Part shown: in pieces, positions 63,960-64,000 of the stretch
How positions within the stretch are numbered: position 1 is the first letter of the stretch
Layout of the letters: each line of letters begins with the position of its first letter
Source of the DNA: Microbacterium indicum DSM 19969
GTDB lineage: Bacteria; Actinomycetota; Actinomycetes; Actinomycetales; Microbacteriaceae
Length of the DNA stretch: 64,000 nucleotides
Direction: 5' to 3'
Assembly (NCBI RefSeq): GCF_000422385.1
Contig: NZ_AULR01000002.1
Span: 186,001 to 250,000, forward strand
The notes under the pieces: generated by a model
Told to the model about the DNA's origin: nothing
What the model saw: the letters and a program-made list of their open reading frames with translations, nothing else
The model's database searches: none
Program-made: the position numbers and the translations under genes

Positions 63960-64000
63960 GGGATTCACCTTAGAACCCCGATGGCGCCGGCTCACCGTGC

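Overview
The window is a high-GC actinobacterial chromosome segment, most likely from the family Microbacteriaceae (Microbacterium-like). The reasons are the GC-rich third codon positions, the paired clpP1-clpP2, folC followed by a DUF4233 gene, rplU-rpmA-obgE-proB-proA, an actinobacterial translational T-box in front of a type 2 ileS, an archaeal-type valS and a DUF6716 glycosyltransferase. There are no rRNA genes, insertion sequences, prophage genes or CRISPR arrays. One tRNA (Ala, GGC) is present.

Layout. 1-11 kb: two carbohydrate-use loci. One is a GH42 beta-galactosidase divergent from a LacI regulator, with palindromic operators between them. The other is a peptide/oligosaccharide-type ABC transporter (binding protein, two permeases, fused double ATPase) with a GH1 beta-glucosidase, preceded by a second LacI regulator and a promoter with an embedded operator. 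11-17.6 kb: the Clp protease genes (clpP1, clpP2, clpX), an M3 peptidase, a YpeA-type acetyltransferase and a Fic AMP-transferase. 17.6-28.1 kb: valS, a DUF559-like nuclease and a methyltransferase separated by three copies of one hairpin element, then T-box-ileS-folC-DUF4233 and ndk. 28.1-38.7 kb: VKOR, RNase E/G, DUF4031, rplU-rpmA-obgE-proB-proA, then a small membrane protein-nadD-hypothetical-rsfS and tRNA-Ala.

38.8-53.8 kb is more accessory. It holds cupin/CMD genes, DUF1304, and an AraC regulator divergent from a GH4 glycosidase with a CUT1 sugar ABC transporter (no ATPase gene, so probably a shared MsmK/UgpC-type ATPase). Then come a serine hydrolase, a YtrA/GntR-DUF1648-epimerase-SelW operon, and a four-gene operon of polysialyltransferase-like protein, NeuB, DUF6716 and a HAD phosphatase that looks like a nonulosonate/sialic-acid-type surface glycan system without NeuA or NeuC. 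53.8-64 kb: a second Opp/Dpp-type ABC transporter, a protein of unclear function, an M18 aminopeptidase, a chromosomal ParM-like actin with a ParR-like ribbon-helix-helix partner, and the DNA-crosslink protein YedK/HMCES.

Cross-cutting signals are leaderless-type promoters (TANNNT exactly 6-7 nt before the start codon) at about ten genes, tightly coupled ATGA/GTGA operons, and a marked excess of the palindrome GGATCC. The best candidates for undescribed biology are the ParM/ParR-like pair with a G-quadruplex motif between the genes, the polyST-neuB-DUF6716-HAD operon, and the valS-ileS hairpin family flanking the nuclease and methyltransferase.
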